A program made the translations under genes and the position numbers. The notes beneath the pieces were generated by a model, which worked only from the letters and a program-made list of their open reading frames with translations, was not told where the DNA came from and ran no database searches. Positions 18,336-27,242 of a stretch of 64,000 nt of DNA are shown piece after piece; the first letter of the stretch is position 1; every line of letters starts with the position of its first letter. This DNA comes from Nitrospira sp. (GTDB taxonomy: Bacteria > Nitrospirota > Nitrospiria > Nitrospirales > Nitrospiraceae): assembly GCA_031315995.1 (NCBI GenBank), contig JALDRG010000009.1, positions 1-64,000 of the forward strand, written 5' to 3'.

Positions 18336-19406
18336 TTACGGCCTGCGACGGACCGCGTCGCTGCCTGAAGATGAAGCTAGCGAACAATGGGGCATCGCCT
18401 CGCATTCGAGAGACGCCAACTTGCCCTGAACCAGGGCCCGTTGCCCTGCCGCTGCGATCATGGCGGCATTGTCGGTGCAATAGGAGAGGGCCGGGAGACT
18501 CAACTCAATCCCCTCCACCGCTGCCCGCTCTGCTAACCGGGCTCGCAGCCGGGAGTTAGCCGAAACTCCTCCGACGACCGCGAGGGCTGAGGCGCCGACC
18601 TGTTGAACGGCGGCAAAGGCCTGACGAACAAGGACGTCCACAATCGCTTCCTGGTAACCGGCTGCGAGGTCGTCTCGCTGCTCGGCAATTGATTGACGAT
18701 CCATGCGCTGCAGGTGGTAGAGCAAGGCCGTCTTGAGCCCGCTGAAGCTGAAATCCAATTGTCCGGTTCTCACGCGTCCTCGAGGGAATCGCACAGCCGT
18801 CGGACGGCCTTTCCGAGCCGCCGCGTCGATGAGTGGTCCGCCAGGATAGCCGAGGCCGAGCATTTGTGCGCCTTTGTCGAATGCCTCGCCGGCCGCATCG
18901 TCGATCGTTCTTCCCATGAGGTGGAAGCCGCCCGCTTCGTTCGCATGGAAGAGATGCGTGTGTCCGCCCGAAGCTATCAACACCACGCAGGCTCGAGGGA
19001 ATGACGGACGGTCGATCCAGGCGGAGGCGATATGTCCTTCCAGGTGACTCACGCCGACCAGCGGAATACCGAGCGCATAGGCGAGGGACTTGGCATAACT
19101 GATTCCCACCAGCAGGGCGCCGGCCAAGCCAGGGCCTTGGGTGACGGCGATGGCCCTGAGATCCTGCCAGCTGAGTTCTGCCACGTCCAAGGCCCTATGT
19201 GTGACTTGATCCATATTTTGAATATGAGCACGCGACGCCAATTCCGGGACCACTCCACCGAATCGTTCATGCACGGTTTGTTGGGAGGAAATGACGTTGG
19301 CGAGAACGTGTCCCTCCTGGTCGAGTACGGCGGCGGCCGTTTCATCGCAGGAGGTTTCGATCCCGAGGATCGGGCCAAGGGTCGTCGTTGCAGCTGGGGT
19401 CTTCAT
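18336..19406 (-). CDS. tsaD: tRNA N6-threonylcarbamoyladenosine transferase catalytic subunit
   Basis: Transfers threonylcarbamoyl to A37 of ANN-decoding tRNAs together with TsaB/TsaE (not in the window). 356 aa; GIETSCDETAAAV near residue 15, ASRAHIQNMDQV, and the metal-binding His121 and His125 in SHLEGHIAS. LIASGGHTHLF and VVGGVSANSRLRARL are also family blocks. It follows clpC on the same strand but is separated by a 246-base gap with a terminator-like hairpin. Confidence 0.96.
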   Translation of the reverse strand: MKTPAATTTLGPILGIETSCDETAAAVLDQEGHVLANVISSQQTVHERFGGVVPELASRAHIQNMDQVTHRALDVAELSWQDLRAIAVTQGPGLAGALLVGISYAKSLAYALGIPLVGVSHLEGHIASAWIDRPSFPRACVVLIASGGHTHLFHANEAGGFHLMGRTIDDAAGEAFDKGAQMLGLGYPGGPLIDAAARKGRPTAVRFPRGRVRTGQLDFSFSGLKTALLYHLQRMDRQSIAEQRDDLAAGYQEAIVDVLVRQAFAAVQQVGASALAVVGGVSANSRLRARLAERAAVEGIELSLPALSYCTDNAAMIAAAGQRALVQGKLASLECEAMPHCSLASSSGSDAVRRRP

Positions 19407-19558
19407 GCGGGAAACAGACGGCCTGGTGATGTAAATTCAGACTGGTCGAGCGGAAGAGCCGAGTTCCGTGATTCGTGATCACGTGCGGCAGAGGCGTGCT
19501 GTGAACGCTGCTGTTCGGAAGACAATGGGTTCAACAACTGGTTCCGTCGAAGAATGCG

Positions 19559-19595
19559 ACAACCCCCGGATCCGGTTGAGGACCGCGGGGGTTGT
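19559..19595 (-). terminator. Probable terminator downstream of clpC
   Basis: A 10-bp stem ACAACCCCCG (19559-19568) / CGGGGGTTGT (19586-19595) with a 17-nt loop, about 60 bases past the clpC stop. There is no long T-run on the minus strand, so it is a GC-rich hairpin rather than a textbook intrinsic terminator. Confidence 0.6.
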
Positions 19596-19652
19596 CGGTG
19601 GTCTCAATGACCTCACGTACGTTCGATCCTAAAGAAACACGGGTCGCGTGGG

Positions 19653-22082
19653 CTACACGCCCGCCATAGCTTCCTGTTCGATGAAAGCCGGTGCGCCGTC
19701 GCGCAGCACAACTTTGATCTTTCTGTTTTCTTTGAACCGACCCTTGATGAGTTCTTCGGACAATGGATCACCGATCGCCCGTTGAATGATGCGTCGCATC
19801 GGACGCGCTCCATAGAGCGGTTCGTACCCTTCCTTGATGAGCCACTGCTTGACCTCATCTTCGACCTCGATCGTAACACTTTTCTCGATGAGACGAAGAT
19901 TCAGTTCGTGCAGCAAGATATCCAAGATATGGATCAAGTGCTCCTTCTCAAGGGAATGGAAGATCACAATTTCGTCGATCCGGTTCAAGAATTCGGGACT
20001 GAACGAACGTTTGAGTTCGCCCATCACTTCTTCTTTCCGGCGCAGGAGCTGTCCAACCTTTTCGTCATTTTGGAATCCGAGTGAGACACCCTTCTGGATC
20101 AACTTGGTGCCGATGTTGGATGTCATGATGACGACGGTGTTCTTGAAATCGACTTTTCTTCCAAGACTGTCCGTCAGGACACCATCGTCGAGCACCTGGA
20201 GCAAGACGTTGAACACGTCGGGATGCGCCTTTTCGATTTCGTCGAACAGCACCACCGAATAAGGCCGGCGGCGTACCTTCTCTGTCAGCTGGCCTCCCTC
20301 TTCATACCCGACATATCCGGGAGGCGCTCCAAACAACCGCGAACTGGTGAACTTTTCCTGGTACTCAGACATATCGATACGAATGAGCGCGTCTTCGCTG
20401 TTGAAGAGAAATTCAGCAAGTGTGCGCGCCAACTCTGTTTTTCCGACACCGGTCGGTCCGAGGAAAATGAAGGAACCGATTGGTTTCTTCGCTTCCTTGA
20501 GACCCGCTCTGGATCGACGAATGGCACGAGCCACTGCCGAAATGGCTTCATTCTGTCCGATGACTCGCTTGTGAAGAAACTCCTCCATTCGGAGTAACTT
20601 GTTGGATTCCTCTTCCTCCAGCTTGAAGAGCGGGATGCCGGTCATCTTCGACACGACATAGGCGACTTCTTCTTTGCCTATGGTCGGCTTGTGCTTCTCT
20701 TGATTCTTCTTCCACTCGCGCTTGGATTCATCAAGCAATTTTCGCAAGCGCTCTTCTTCTTCGCGATGACGGACGGCTTCCTCGAAGTTTTGCATCGAGA
20801 TCGCCAGCTCTTTGTCGCGCGAGATTTTTTTCAGTTCCTGTTCCAGGGCCTTGAGCTCCGACGGCAGGGCATAGGTTTGCAACTTCGCACGGGAACCCGT
20901 TTCGTCGATGAGATCGATCGCCTTATCCGGCAGGAACCGGTCGGTAATGTAACGGTCAGCCAACTTGACGGCTTCCACGATGGCGTCTTCCGTAATCTCC
21001 ACGCCGTGGTGCTCTTCATAGCGATCCCGCAGGCCTTGGATGATGAGGACTGTTTCATCGGTGCTGGGCGGCTGTACATGGATCGGCTGAAAGCGACGCT
21101 TGAGAGCGCCGTCCTTCTCGATGTGCTTACGATACTCGTCCAGGGTGGTGGCTCCGATACATTGAATCTCTCCCCGCGACAACGCCGGCTTAAGCATATT
21201 CGACGCATCGATGGACCCTTCGGCCGCTCCGGCGCCGACCAACGTATGCAGCTCGTCGATGAAGATAATAATATTTCCCGCCTGCACGATCTCCTTCATC
21301 ACGACCTTCAATCGCTCCTCAAACTGTCCGCGGTATTTCGTGCCGGCCACGAGCGAGCCTAGATCAAGCGCGATGACGCGACGGGACAACAAATTGTCCG
21401 GGACTTCAGACGCGACGATACGTTGTGCAAGCCCTTCGACAATGGCGGTTTTTCCGACGCCCGATTCGCCGATGAGCACCGGATTATTCTTGGAGCGACG
21501 GCTGAGAATCTGGAGAACGCGCTCAATTTCGTCGGCACGCCCGATCACGGGATCCAGCTGCCCTTCTTGAGCGAGTTGAGTCAAGTCGCGGCCGAATTCA
21601 TCGAGAGCCGGCGTATTGCTCTTGCGATCACGTTCGCGCGGCGCAGACTTTCTCAAGAAGGTCACGGTGAGTTGTCTGGCTGTGAGGAGGTTGGCGCCGA
21701 GACTCCGGAGAATTTTTCCGCCGATGCCCTCTTCTTCCCGAAGGAGACCCAGCAGCAGATGTTCGCTGCCGATGTGGTTATGACCGAGCAACCGGGCTTC
21801 TTCAACCCCATACTCGATGACTTTTTTAACCCGCGGGCTGAAGGGAATTTCCCCGAAGGTCATCGTCGTGCCGCCGCCCGGAAGATTTCGCTCGATTTCG
21901 AGCCGAATCTGCTCGGTGGAGAGGCCCATTTTTTTGAGGATCATCAGCGCAATCCCATCCGTCTCGCGAAGGATGGCCAACACCAGGTGTTCAGTCCCCA
22001 GGTAATCGTTCTGATGGCGCTCGGCTTCTTCACGTGCCAGGATGATGATCTTGCGACCCTTGTCCGTGAACCGTTCGAACAT
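19653..22082 (-). CDS. clpC: ATP-dependent Clp protease ATPase subunit ClpC
   Basis: HSP100 unfoldase that feeds ClpP. 809 aa: double Clp-N repeat (1-145), first AAA+ domain with GESGVGKT at 205-212, a central UVR-type coiled insert ([22 protein letters not shown]) typical of ClpC rather than ClpA or ClpB, and a second AAA+ domain with [21 protein letters not shown]-type ClpP-docking tripeptide is expected; LGF is present in [10 protein letters not shown]. The start ATG has AAGGAGG 4 bases upstream. A near-consensus promoter sits about 90 bases upstream. No mcsA/mcsB/ctsR neighbours. Confidence 0.97.
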   Translation of the reverse strand: MFERFTDKGRKIIILAREEAERHQNDYLGTEHLVLAILRETDGIALMILKKMGLSTEQIRLEIERNLPGGGTTMTFGEIPFSPRVKKVIEYGVEEARLLGHNHIGSEHLLLGLLREEEGIGGKILRSLGANLLTARQLTVTFLRKSAPRERDRKSNTPALDEFGRDLTQLAQEGQLDPVIGRADEIERVLQILSRRSKNNPVLIGESGVGKTAIVEGLAQRIVASEVPDNLLSRRVIALDLGSLVAGTKYRGQFEERLKVVMKEIVQAGNIIIFIDELHTLVGAGAAEGSIDASNMLKPALSRGEIQCIGATTLDEYRKHIEKDGALKRRFQPIHVQPPSTDETVLIIQGLRDRYEEHHGVEITEDAIVEAVKLADRYITDRFLPDKAIDLIDETGSRAKLQTYALPSELKALEQELKKISRDKELAISMQNFEEAVRHREEEERLRKLLDESKREWKKNQEKHKPTIGKEEVAYVVSKMTGIPLFKLEEEESNKLLRMEEFLHKRVIGQNEAISAVARAIRRSRAGLKEAKKPIGSFIFLGPTGVGKTELARTLAEFLFNSEDALIRIDMSEYQEKFTSSRLFGAPPGYVGYEEGGQLTEKVRRRPYSVVLFDEIEKAHPDVFNVLLQVLDDGVLTDSLGRKVDFKNTVVIMTSNIGTKLIQKGVSLGFQNDEKVGQLLRRKEEVMGELKRSFSPEFLNRIDEIVIFHSLEKEHLIHILDILLHELNLRLIEKSVTIEVEDEVKQWLIKEGYEPLYGARPMRRIIQRAIGDPLSEELIKGRFKENRKIKVVLRDGAPAFIEQEAMAGV

Positions 22083-22171
22083 CCCGCCTCCTTATGGTGA
22101 TGGGGCCTGTAAGAGAAGCCTTAGCTGAGTTATTAAATGCAGGTCAAAGGCTCGAAAATACTGATGATGTG

Positions 22172-22200
22172 ATTCTAACTAGCGCAATATGGGGTGTCAA
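22172..22200 (-). promoter_or_regulatory. Sigma-70-type promoter for clpC
   Basis: On the minus strand TTGACA (22200-22195), a 17-base spacer, then TAGAAT (22177-22172): six of six and five of six consensus matches with ideal spacing. Points at clpC, about 90 bases away. No CIRCE or CtsR repeat was seen. Confidence 0.8.
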
Positions 22201-22288
22201 GGTATTGAGCGAATCACGAGAGACGCGCTGCGACTGTTCAACCATTGGTGTGCGCGTTCGAGCCATGCTCAGCCAGGTGGTGTCTTGT

Positions 22289-22318
22289 TTGACAGTAAAA
22301 GAAGCATCCCGATACAAT
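22289..22318 (+). promoter_or_regulatory. Sigma-70-type promoter for nadK
   Basis: TTGACA at 22289-22294, 18-base spacer, TACAAT at 22313-22318; predicted start of transcription about 22325, giving a leader of roughly 40 bases before nadK. Confidence 0.78.
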
Positions 22319-22367
22319 CCCGCACCTTTCAACCGGCTTCTCATTTCTTCGCGACGCGGGCTCAGGT

Positions 22368-23228
22368 ATGAAAAGCAAAAGCATCGGCATCCTCACCAAA
22401 CCAAAATTTCCGGAAGTGAAGACCACCGTGCAAGCCGTGGTCACTTGGCTGCGTTCTCGGAACATCGACGTGCTTTTGGATACGACCGCGACGACGCTGC
22501 TCGGTGAACCGGGTGGGTTTCAAAAAACTCAACTTGCCAGCAAAGCCGATGTCCTGCTGGTGCTGGGCGGCGACGGAACGATGCTCAATGCTGCGCGGCT
22601 GGCCGGCGAGCGGGGCATTCCGATTCTCGGTGTGAACATGGGCGGTCTCGGATTCTTGACCGAAGTCGTCTTGGAGAATTTGTATCCGTCGCTGGAGCGG
22701 GTGTTCGCGAACGACTTTGTCCTCGATGAGCGACTCATGCTCAAGACGCATGTCCATCGACATGGCGAAACGGTGGCGCGCGGGGTGGTCTTGAACGATG
22801 TGGTCATCAGCAAAGGCACCCTCGCCAGAATGATCGAACTCAAGATCGCCATTCAAGGGCAATTCGTGACGAATCTGCGCGGCGACGGCCTGATTGTCAG
22901 TACCCCGACCGGATCGACCGCCTACTCGCTCTCGGCGGGAGGGCCTATTATCAACCCGGCCGTGGCGTCATTGATCCTGACCCCGGTCTGTCCACACACG
23001 TTGACGCATCGACCATTGATCGTGCCGGCCACGGCGGAAATCGAAGTCGTTCTGACCAGCAAGGATGATGGGGCGATGGCCACCCTTGACGGCCAGGTCG
23101 GAGTCGCGTTGACGCAGGGCGACTCCGTTGAGATCCAGGCCTCAGAACATCTGACACGCTTGATCCGTTTTCCGGAGAGTAGTTACTACGAGGTGCTGCG
23201 GGAGAAGTTGAAATGGGGCGATAGCTGA
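22368..23228 (+). CDS. nadK: NAD kinase
   Basis: Phosphorylates NAD to NADP, setting the NADPH pool. 286 aa; diphosphate-binding GGDGTMLNAARL with GGDGT at 67-71, GVNMGGLGFLTE, and the TPTGSTAYSLSAGGPI block. Divergent from clpC and convergent with the flavoprotein gene; likely monocistronic. Confidence 0.96.
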   Translation: MKSKSIGILTKPKFPEVKTTVQAVVTWLRSRNIDVLLDTTATTLLGEPGGFQKTQLASKADVLLVLGGDGTMLNAARLAGERGIPILGVNMGGLGFLTEVVLENLYPSLERVFANDFVLDERLMLKTHVHRHGETVARGVVLNDVVISKGTLARMIELKIAIQGQFVTNLRGDGLIVSTPTGSTAYSLSAGGPIINPAVASLILTPVCPHTLTHRPLIVPATAEIEVVLTSKDDGAMATLDGQVGVALTQGDSVEIQASEHLTRLIRFPESSYYEVLREKLKWGDS

Positions 23229-23233
23229 CGCGA

Positions 23234-23257
23234 AGGGGCGCGGCTAGCCGCGCCCCT
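23234..23257. terminator. Bidirectional terminator between nadK and the flavoprotein gene
   Basis: A perfect 24-base GC-rich palindrome (arms 23234-23245 and 23246-23257, AGGGGCGCGGCT and its complement) exactly between two convergent stop codons. A T-run (23271-23276) lies 13 bases further on the plus strand. Confidence 0.75.
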
Positions 23258-23267
23258 GGCAACCCGA

Positions 23268-24632
23268 TCATTTTTTCTCGATGTGGGCCAGCATGTCGGC
23301 GTTCGATGCAAATTTAAACTCGCCGATGGCGTCGGGAGAAGCGGCATGAGCCTTCTCCACTCTATCCAATACTTTGAGCCCTTCGAGATCCACCGGGCGA
23401 CTCTTTCGTTCGTGGAGAACCGTCTGAAGTTTAGCGATAATCCCATCAATCGTTCCCTGTGACCGAGGCGCGTGAGTCGTCAAGTACCGTGTGATGACTT
23501 CAGCACACCAGTCCCCGTCCCGCTTGGCAATCCCAACCAGCCCTTCGCTGGCTTTACGGGCCCAGCCGGCGAGAAATACGCCCTCAACCACCTGCCCTGA
23601 TTTTTCATCATAGGCTTGGAAGAGCGAATCATCCGGATCGTTTGCGGTCTTGTTCGGATTCGTGACATAGACGCCGTTCTTGTAAGGGAGACCCACGGTT
23701 TCATCGACCCGGTCTCCGACGGCAAACACGACGCTGTCCACGGGGAACTCGTAATACTGCTTCAGGCCGACCGCGGCGGTGTCCTCCCCTTTTGGAGCCA
23801 ACTTATTGTCTTCCATTTCGAGCGCGCGCACGCGATTGTCGCCGTCGACCAGCACCCGTTTCGGCGAGGCCAGAAAGCGAAAGCCCATTTTTGAAGGGCT
23901 GCCTGTCGGTTCACACTTGGTAAATTCCGCCGTCATCCCGGCCAGGATTTCGTCGGCATTCTGTCCGACTTCGGCCAGCCGCTCTTTGATGCGAGCAAAC
24001 TCTTTGGCAATGCCTTCCTGATCCATGTTGGAGCAGACGGCGCGAATCTCTTTCGGGTTGTATTTGCGTTCCAGAGGACCTCGTCTGGCGATGGCGGTGA
24101 CGCGCTCTACTTTCTTATAACGAATCAGCCAATGCGCAATATCGACCATCACGTCCCCGACGCCGATGATGGCGACATGTTTTCCCATATCGAACGGACG
24201 ATCGCCGAAGCCCGGCAGGCGATTGAAATGGTACACCACGTCTTTGGCATGAAAGACGCCCTTGGCTGAATCGCCTTCGACACCAATGGCTTTCGTGCCC
24301 TGCGCACCAATCGAGAAGGCGATGGCGCTCGCACCCAATCCGCGCAGATCTTCGACTGTGAGGTCTTTTCCCTGCCCGACTGAGACATTGCCGAAGTAGT
24401 GGACATTGGGCTGTTCAAGCATTTCCCAATATTGCTTTTTCAACCCGCCGCGCAGCTTGAGCTTGCTGGGGAAAATACCATACTCGGCCAACCCGCCGAA
24501 CTTGATGTCGCGATTGAGAATGACGACCTGGTGACCCGCATCCGCCATCTTTTTGGCCAAGGCCATTCCAGCCGGGCCTGCACCCACGACGATGACGACA
24601 TGCCCGCTTGTCTCGGAACCGGTTGCACTCAT
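23268..24632 (-). CDS. FAD/NAD(P)-dependent oxidoreductase (ferredoxin-NADP reductase / adrenodoxin-reductase-like)
   Basis: 454 aa. FAD-binding VVGAGPAGMALAKKM (about 15-29) followed by NRDIKFGGLAEYGIFPSKLKL, an NAD(P) Rossmann motif IIGVGDVMVDIAHWL in the middle, and a late FAD-contact region YEFPVDSVVFAVGDRVDETVG. The G-x-G-x-x-M variant and the LAEYGIFPSK segment resemble the adrenodoxin-reductase/GltD-like branch. There are no added Fe-S cysteines. In autotrophs using ferredoxin-dependent carboxylases such an enzyme could move electrons between NAD(P)H and ferredoxin; that role here is inference from the organism type, not from neighbours. The C-terminal 80 residues form an extra helical region. 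Confidence 0.85.
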   Translation of the reverse strand: MSATGSETSGHVVIVVGAGPAGMALAKKMADAGHQVVILNRDIKFGGLAEYGIFPSKLKLRGGLKKQYWEMLEQPNVHYFGNVSVGQGKDLTVEDLRGLGASAIAFSIGAQGTKAIGVEGDSAKGVFHAKDVVYHFNRLPGFGDRPFDMGKHVAIIGVGDVMVDIAHWLIRYKKVERVTAIARRGPLERKYNPKEIRAVCSNMDQEGIAKEFARIKERLAEVGQNADEILAGMTAEFTKCEPTGSPSKMGFRFLASPKRVLVDGDNRVRALEMEDNKLAPKGEDTAAVGLKQYYEFPVDSVVFAVGDRVDETVGLPYKNGVYVTNPNKTANDPDDSLFQAYDEKSGQVVEGVFLAGWARKASEGLVGIAKRDGDWCAEVITRYLTTHAPRSQGTIDGIIAKLQTVLHERKSRPVDLEGLKVLDRVEKAHAASPDAIGEFKFASNADMLAHIEKK

Positions 24633-24815
24633 GAGCTACCCTTCAATCTATATCGAGAGTGAATCGTTACTGAACGTAGACCGGCAGCCGGCCAAAGATT
24701 CAAAAATTTTGCGCACGTTAGCATAGGGGTCCTCGAACTGTCAAAAGCCATGACTGCCGGAGCGAGCGGCGGTGCCGTCCGGTCTGCGCGCCAAGCGCAC
24801 CGGTAGACGGGCCGC

Positions 24816-26273
24816 TTACCCGCCTGCGCTTCCGACCGGTCCCCCGGCCTGGGTCATGCGCCACGGATCGAGCAGCTGAGTCAGTCGCTTTTCCGGCAAC
24901 GCGTTTTGTTCGCGAGCCACCTCTCGGACGGTCTTGCCGGACTTGTAGGCATCTTTGGCGAGTTTTGCGGCAGCCTCGTAGCCGATCACGGGCGCGAGTG
25001 CCGTACACATGGCGAGACTTTCTTCGATGAGGCTCTTGCAGCGTGCTTCGTTCGCCTTAATTCCCTCGATACATTTCGCTGCAAAGTTGGCCGAGGCGGT
25101 CGCCAGCAGCTCTATAGATTGCAGCAGGTTGTGGGCCATCACCGGCAGCATGACAATCAATTCGAAATTGGCCGCCTGGCCTCCGATCGTGACCGTGACA
25201 TCGTTGCCGATTACCTGAGCACAGACCATGGTGACGGATTCGGCAATGACGGGATTGACCTTCCCGGGCATGATCGACGATCCTGGCTGGGTTTCCGGAA
25301 GGTTGATCTCGCCGAGTCCGCAGCGAGGACCGGACCCGAGCCAGCGAATGTCGTTGGCGATCTTCATCAGGCTGACCGCCAGGGTGCGTAACTCCCCGCT
25401 GGCCTCGACCAACGAGTCCTGGGCGGATTGGCCTTCGAAGTGGTTAACAGCTTCCTTGAATGTGCATCCCGTTTCCTTCGAAATGATGGCCATGACCTTG
25501 GTTGCAAATTTCGGGTGACAATTGAGTCCGGTGCCGACGGCGGTGCCGCCGAGCGCCACTTCGCTGAGCGCCACCTGCGCCCGCTTCATTCGCGCGATCC
25601 CCAGCTCGATTTGTCTGGCATACCCACCGAATTCCTGTCCCAACCGAACGGGTGTGGCGTCCTGCAAATGGGTGCGGCCGATCTTGACGATCTTGTCGAA
25701 CTCGCGGCTTTTCCGGTGCAACGCCTTGTGGAGTTGAGTCAACGCAGGGATTAGTTGCCGTTGGATCGTTTCCGAGGCCGCGATGTGGATGGCCGTCGGA
25801 ATGACGTCGTTGCTCGATTGCCCCAGGTTCACATGATCGTTCGGATGCACCAGTTTGCTGCCCCTGGCGCCGCCGAGCAGTTCCGTGGCCCGGTTCGAAA
25901 TCACTTCGTTGGTATTCATATTGGTCGAGGTGCCGGAGCCGGTTTGAAAGATGTCCACGGGAAATTCGGCGTCGAGACGTCCGTCGACCACTTCGGTGGC
26001 GGCGCGAATGATGGCGTCGGCCGGTTTTTTATCGAGCAGTTTCAATGAATGGTTGACCGATGCGGCGGCGCGTTTGATCAATCCCATGGCTCGGATCATC
26101 GCGCGCGGGACGCGAAGCGAACTGATCGGGAAGTTTTCGATCGCCCGGGCCGTCTGAACACCGTAATACGCGTTGGAAGGAACCGGCAATTCTCCCATGG
26201 TGTCCCGCTCCATGCGCGTGGCGGTGGGGATCAACTTCGGGGTACGGCCGGTTCGGCGTGACGCATTCTTCAT
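24816..26273 (-). CDS. fumC: Class II fumarate hydratase
   Basis: Interconverts fumarate and malate in the (oxidative or reductive) TCA cycle. 485 aa of the fumarase/aspartase superfamily: RMERDTMGELPVP, NTNEVISNRATELLGG, QSSNDVIPTA, GRTHLQDATPV and the signature GSSIMPGKVNPV. The superfamily is hard to split by eye, but the GxTVxxxV-type C-terminus (YKSGKTVREVARE) and general sequence favour fumarase; aspartate ammonia-lyase is the main alternative. Confidence 0.9.
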   Translation of the reverse strand: MKNASRRTGRTPKLIPTATRMERDTMGELPVPSNAYYGVQTARAIENFPISSLRVPRAMIRAMGLIKRAAASVNHSLKLLDKKPADAIIRAATEVVDGRLDAEFPVDIFQTGSGTSTNMNTNEVISNRATELLGGARGSKLVHPNDHVNLGQSSNDVIPTAIHIAASETIQRQLIPALTQLHKALHRKSREFDKIVKIGRTHLQDATPVRLGQEFGGYARQIELGIARMKRAQVALSEVALGGTAVGTGLNCHPKFATKVMAIISKETGCTFKEAVNHFEGQSAQDSLVEASGELRTLAVSLMKIANDIRWLGSGPRCGLGEINLPETQPGSSIMPGKVNPVIAESVTMVCAQVIGNDVTVTIGGQAANFELIVMLPVMAHNLLQSIELLATASANFAAKCIEGIKANEARCKSLIEESLAMCTALAPVIGYEAAAKLAKDAYKSGKTVREVAREQNALPEKRLTQLLDPWRMTQAGGPVGSAGG

Positions 26274-26453
26274 CGTCGGGTCTCCTCGGAAAGCTGGCTG
26301 TTGATGTGCTGGAGCCGCGCATCTTAATCGGTCCCGCTACGGAAGCACAAGCATGGTTGCGCGCATGGGTGGAATTTCCGGTCACCCATCGGGAATCAGC
26401 GAGTCGGTTTGAGATGTGACGCGTGTATGACGACGGCAGGCGGGATTGCGGGA

Positions 26454-26484
26454 AAGGAAGGCCCGCCGGAGGCGGGCCTTCCTT
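26454..26484 (-). terminator. Strong hairpin downstream of hsp20
   Basis: A 14-bp GC-rich stem (26454-26467 with 26471-26484) and a 3-base loop GGA, 20 bases past the hsp20 stop, followed on the minus strand by TTTCCC. Confidence 0.75.
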
Positions 26485-26504
26485 CGCGTGGCACGGAAGT
26501 CTCC

Positions 26505-26960
26505 TTACCCGATCTTGACGTCGATCTGTTTCGGTTTCGCCTTCTCCGATTTCGGGAGATGCAGGTGCAGAATGCCGTCCGCATATTCTGCCTTTACCTT
26601 GCTCTCATCCACCGAATCGGGAAGCGTGAAGCTTCGGACAAATCGGCCGTACGACCGTTCGATGCGGTGGTACTTCTTACCATTTTCTTGCCTTTCCTGT
26701 TTTCGTTCACCTTGAATGGTCAGGACCGCATCTTCGACCGTGACCTTCACGTCTTCCTTCTTCACATCCGGAAGCTCAGCCTTGATGGCATACTCGGCCT
26801 CCGTCTCGCTGATGTCGACGGTCGGCGTCCAGTCGGCCACCGTCATGACTTCTTTCCCCTGCCCGACGGTCTGGCCTGCGGGGGGCCGCGCAATCATTCG
26901 ATTCAACCGGTCGGACATCTCTTCCAATTCCCTAAATGGATCCCATCGTACGATCGCCAT
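26505..26960 (-). CDS. Hsp20/alpha-crystallin small heat-shock protein
   Basis: ATP-independent holdase chaperone. The frame opens at 27038, but the ATG at 26960 has AAGGAGGG about 6 bases upstream and begins MAIVRWDPFRELEEMSDRLN, the usual Hsp20 start, giving 151 aa. The alpha-crystallin domain runs from about 45 to 140 (DWTPTVDISETEAEYAIKAEL, DVKVTVEDAVLTIQGERK, FVRSFTLPDSVD, ADGILHLHLPKSE) and the C-terminal tail has KPKQIDVKIG with an I-x-V-type motif. Monocistronic, between terminator and a divergent promoter. Confidence 0.95.
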   Translation of the reverse strand: MAIVRWDPFRELEEMSDRLNRMIARPPAGQTVGQGKEVMTVADWTPTVDISETEAEYAIKAELPDVKKEDVKVTVEDAVLTIQGERKQERQENGKKYHRIERSYGRFVRSFTLPDSVDESKVKAEYADGILHLHLPKSEKAKPKQIDVKIG

Positions 26961-27089
26961 TGTGGACCCTCCTTGTGTGGATGTGTTGACGGTGTTCACT
27001 TGGGACATCCTACGTACTAGAAAGGAGGTAATCTTCACTCTGCCGAAGTCAAGCCCTGGGCCGGAAGAGTTAAAGTCGGTGACGGGGTC

Positions 27090-27119
27090 TTGACATTAAG
27101 ACCCGCGGCATTATTTAGT
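27090..27119 (+). promoter_or_regulatory. Sigma-70-type promoter for the 29-codon micro-ORF
   Basis: TTGACA at 27090-27095 (perfect -35), 18-base spacer, TTTAGT at 27114-27119 (four of six). It reads toward the micro-ORF starting at 27149 and away from hsp20. Confidence 0.6.
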
Positions 27120-27148
27120 AGCCCCCTTCACGGAGGGAGACGACGACT

Positions 27149-27238
27149 ATGTTGGAACTCATGTCCTATGCAGTTCTCGGCGGCTTTATGTTGGTGACAT
27201 CGATTGTGTTGTGGTGGTTCGTCGGTCGAACCGAATGA
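27149..27238 (+). CDS. Small single-pass membrane protein, 29 aa (previously unrecognised type)
   Basis: ATG at 27149 with CGGAGGGAG 8 bases upstream, stop TGA at 27236-27238. The peptide starts MLELMSYAVLGG, has one hydrophobic helix (about 6-24, ending VLWWFV) and a short polar end GRTE, so it should sit in the inner membrane. It is preceded by its own promoter and ends 4 bases before the convergent citrate synthase gene. The shape (one helix, Trp-Trp at the interface) recalls small accessory subunits of membrane complexes, but no homology is claimed. Short ORFs arise by chance; promoter plus ribosome site is the argument that this one is real. Confidence 0.6.
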   Translation: MLELMSYAVLGGFMLVTSIVLWWFVGRTE

Positions 27239-27242
27239 TCGG

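Noticed and set aside
20691..21362. 223-codon open frame on the plus strand
   Set aside because: Antisense to clpC, no family features.
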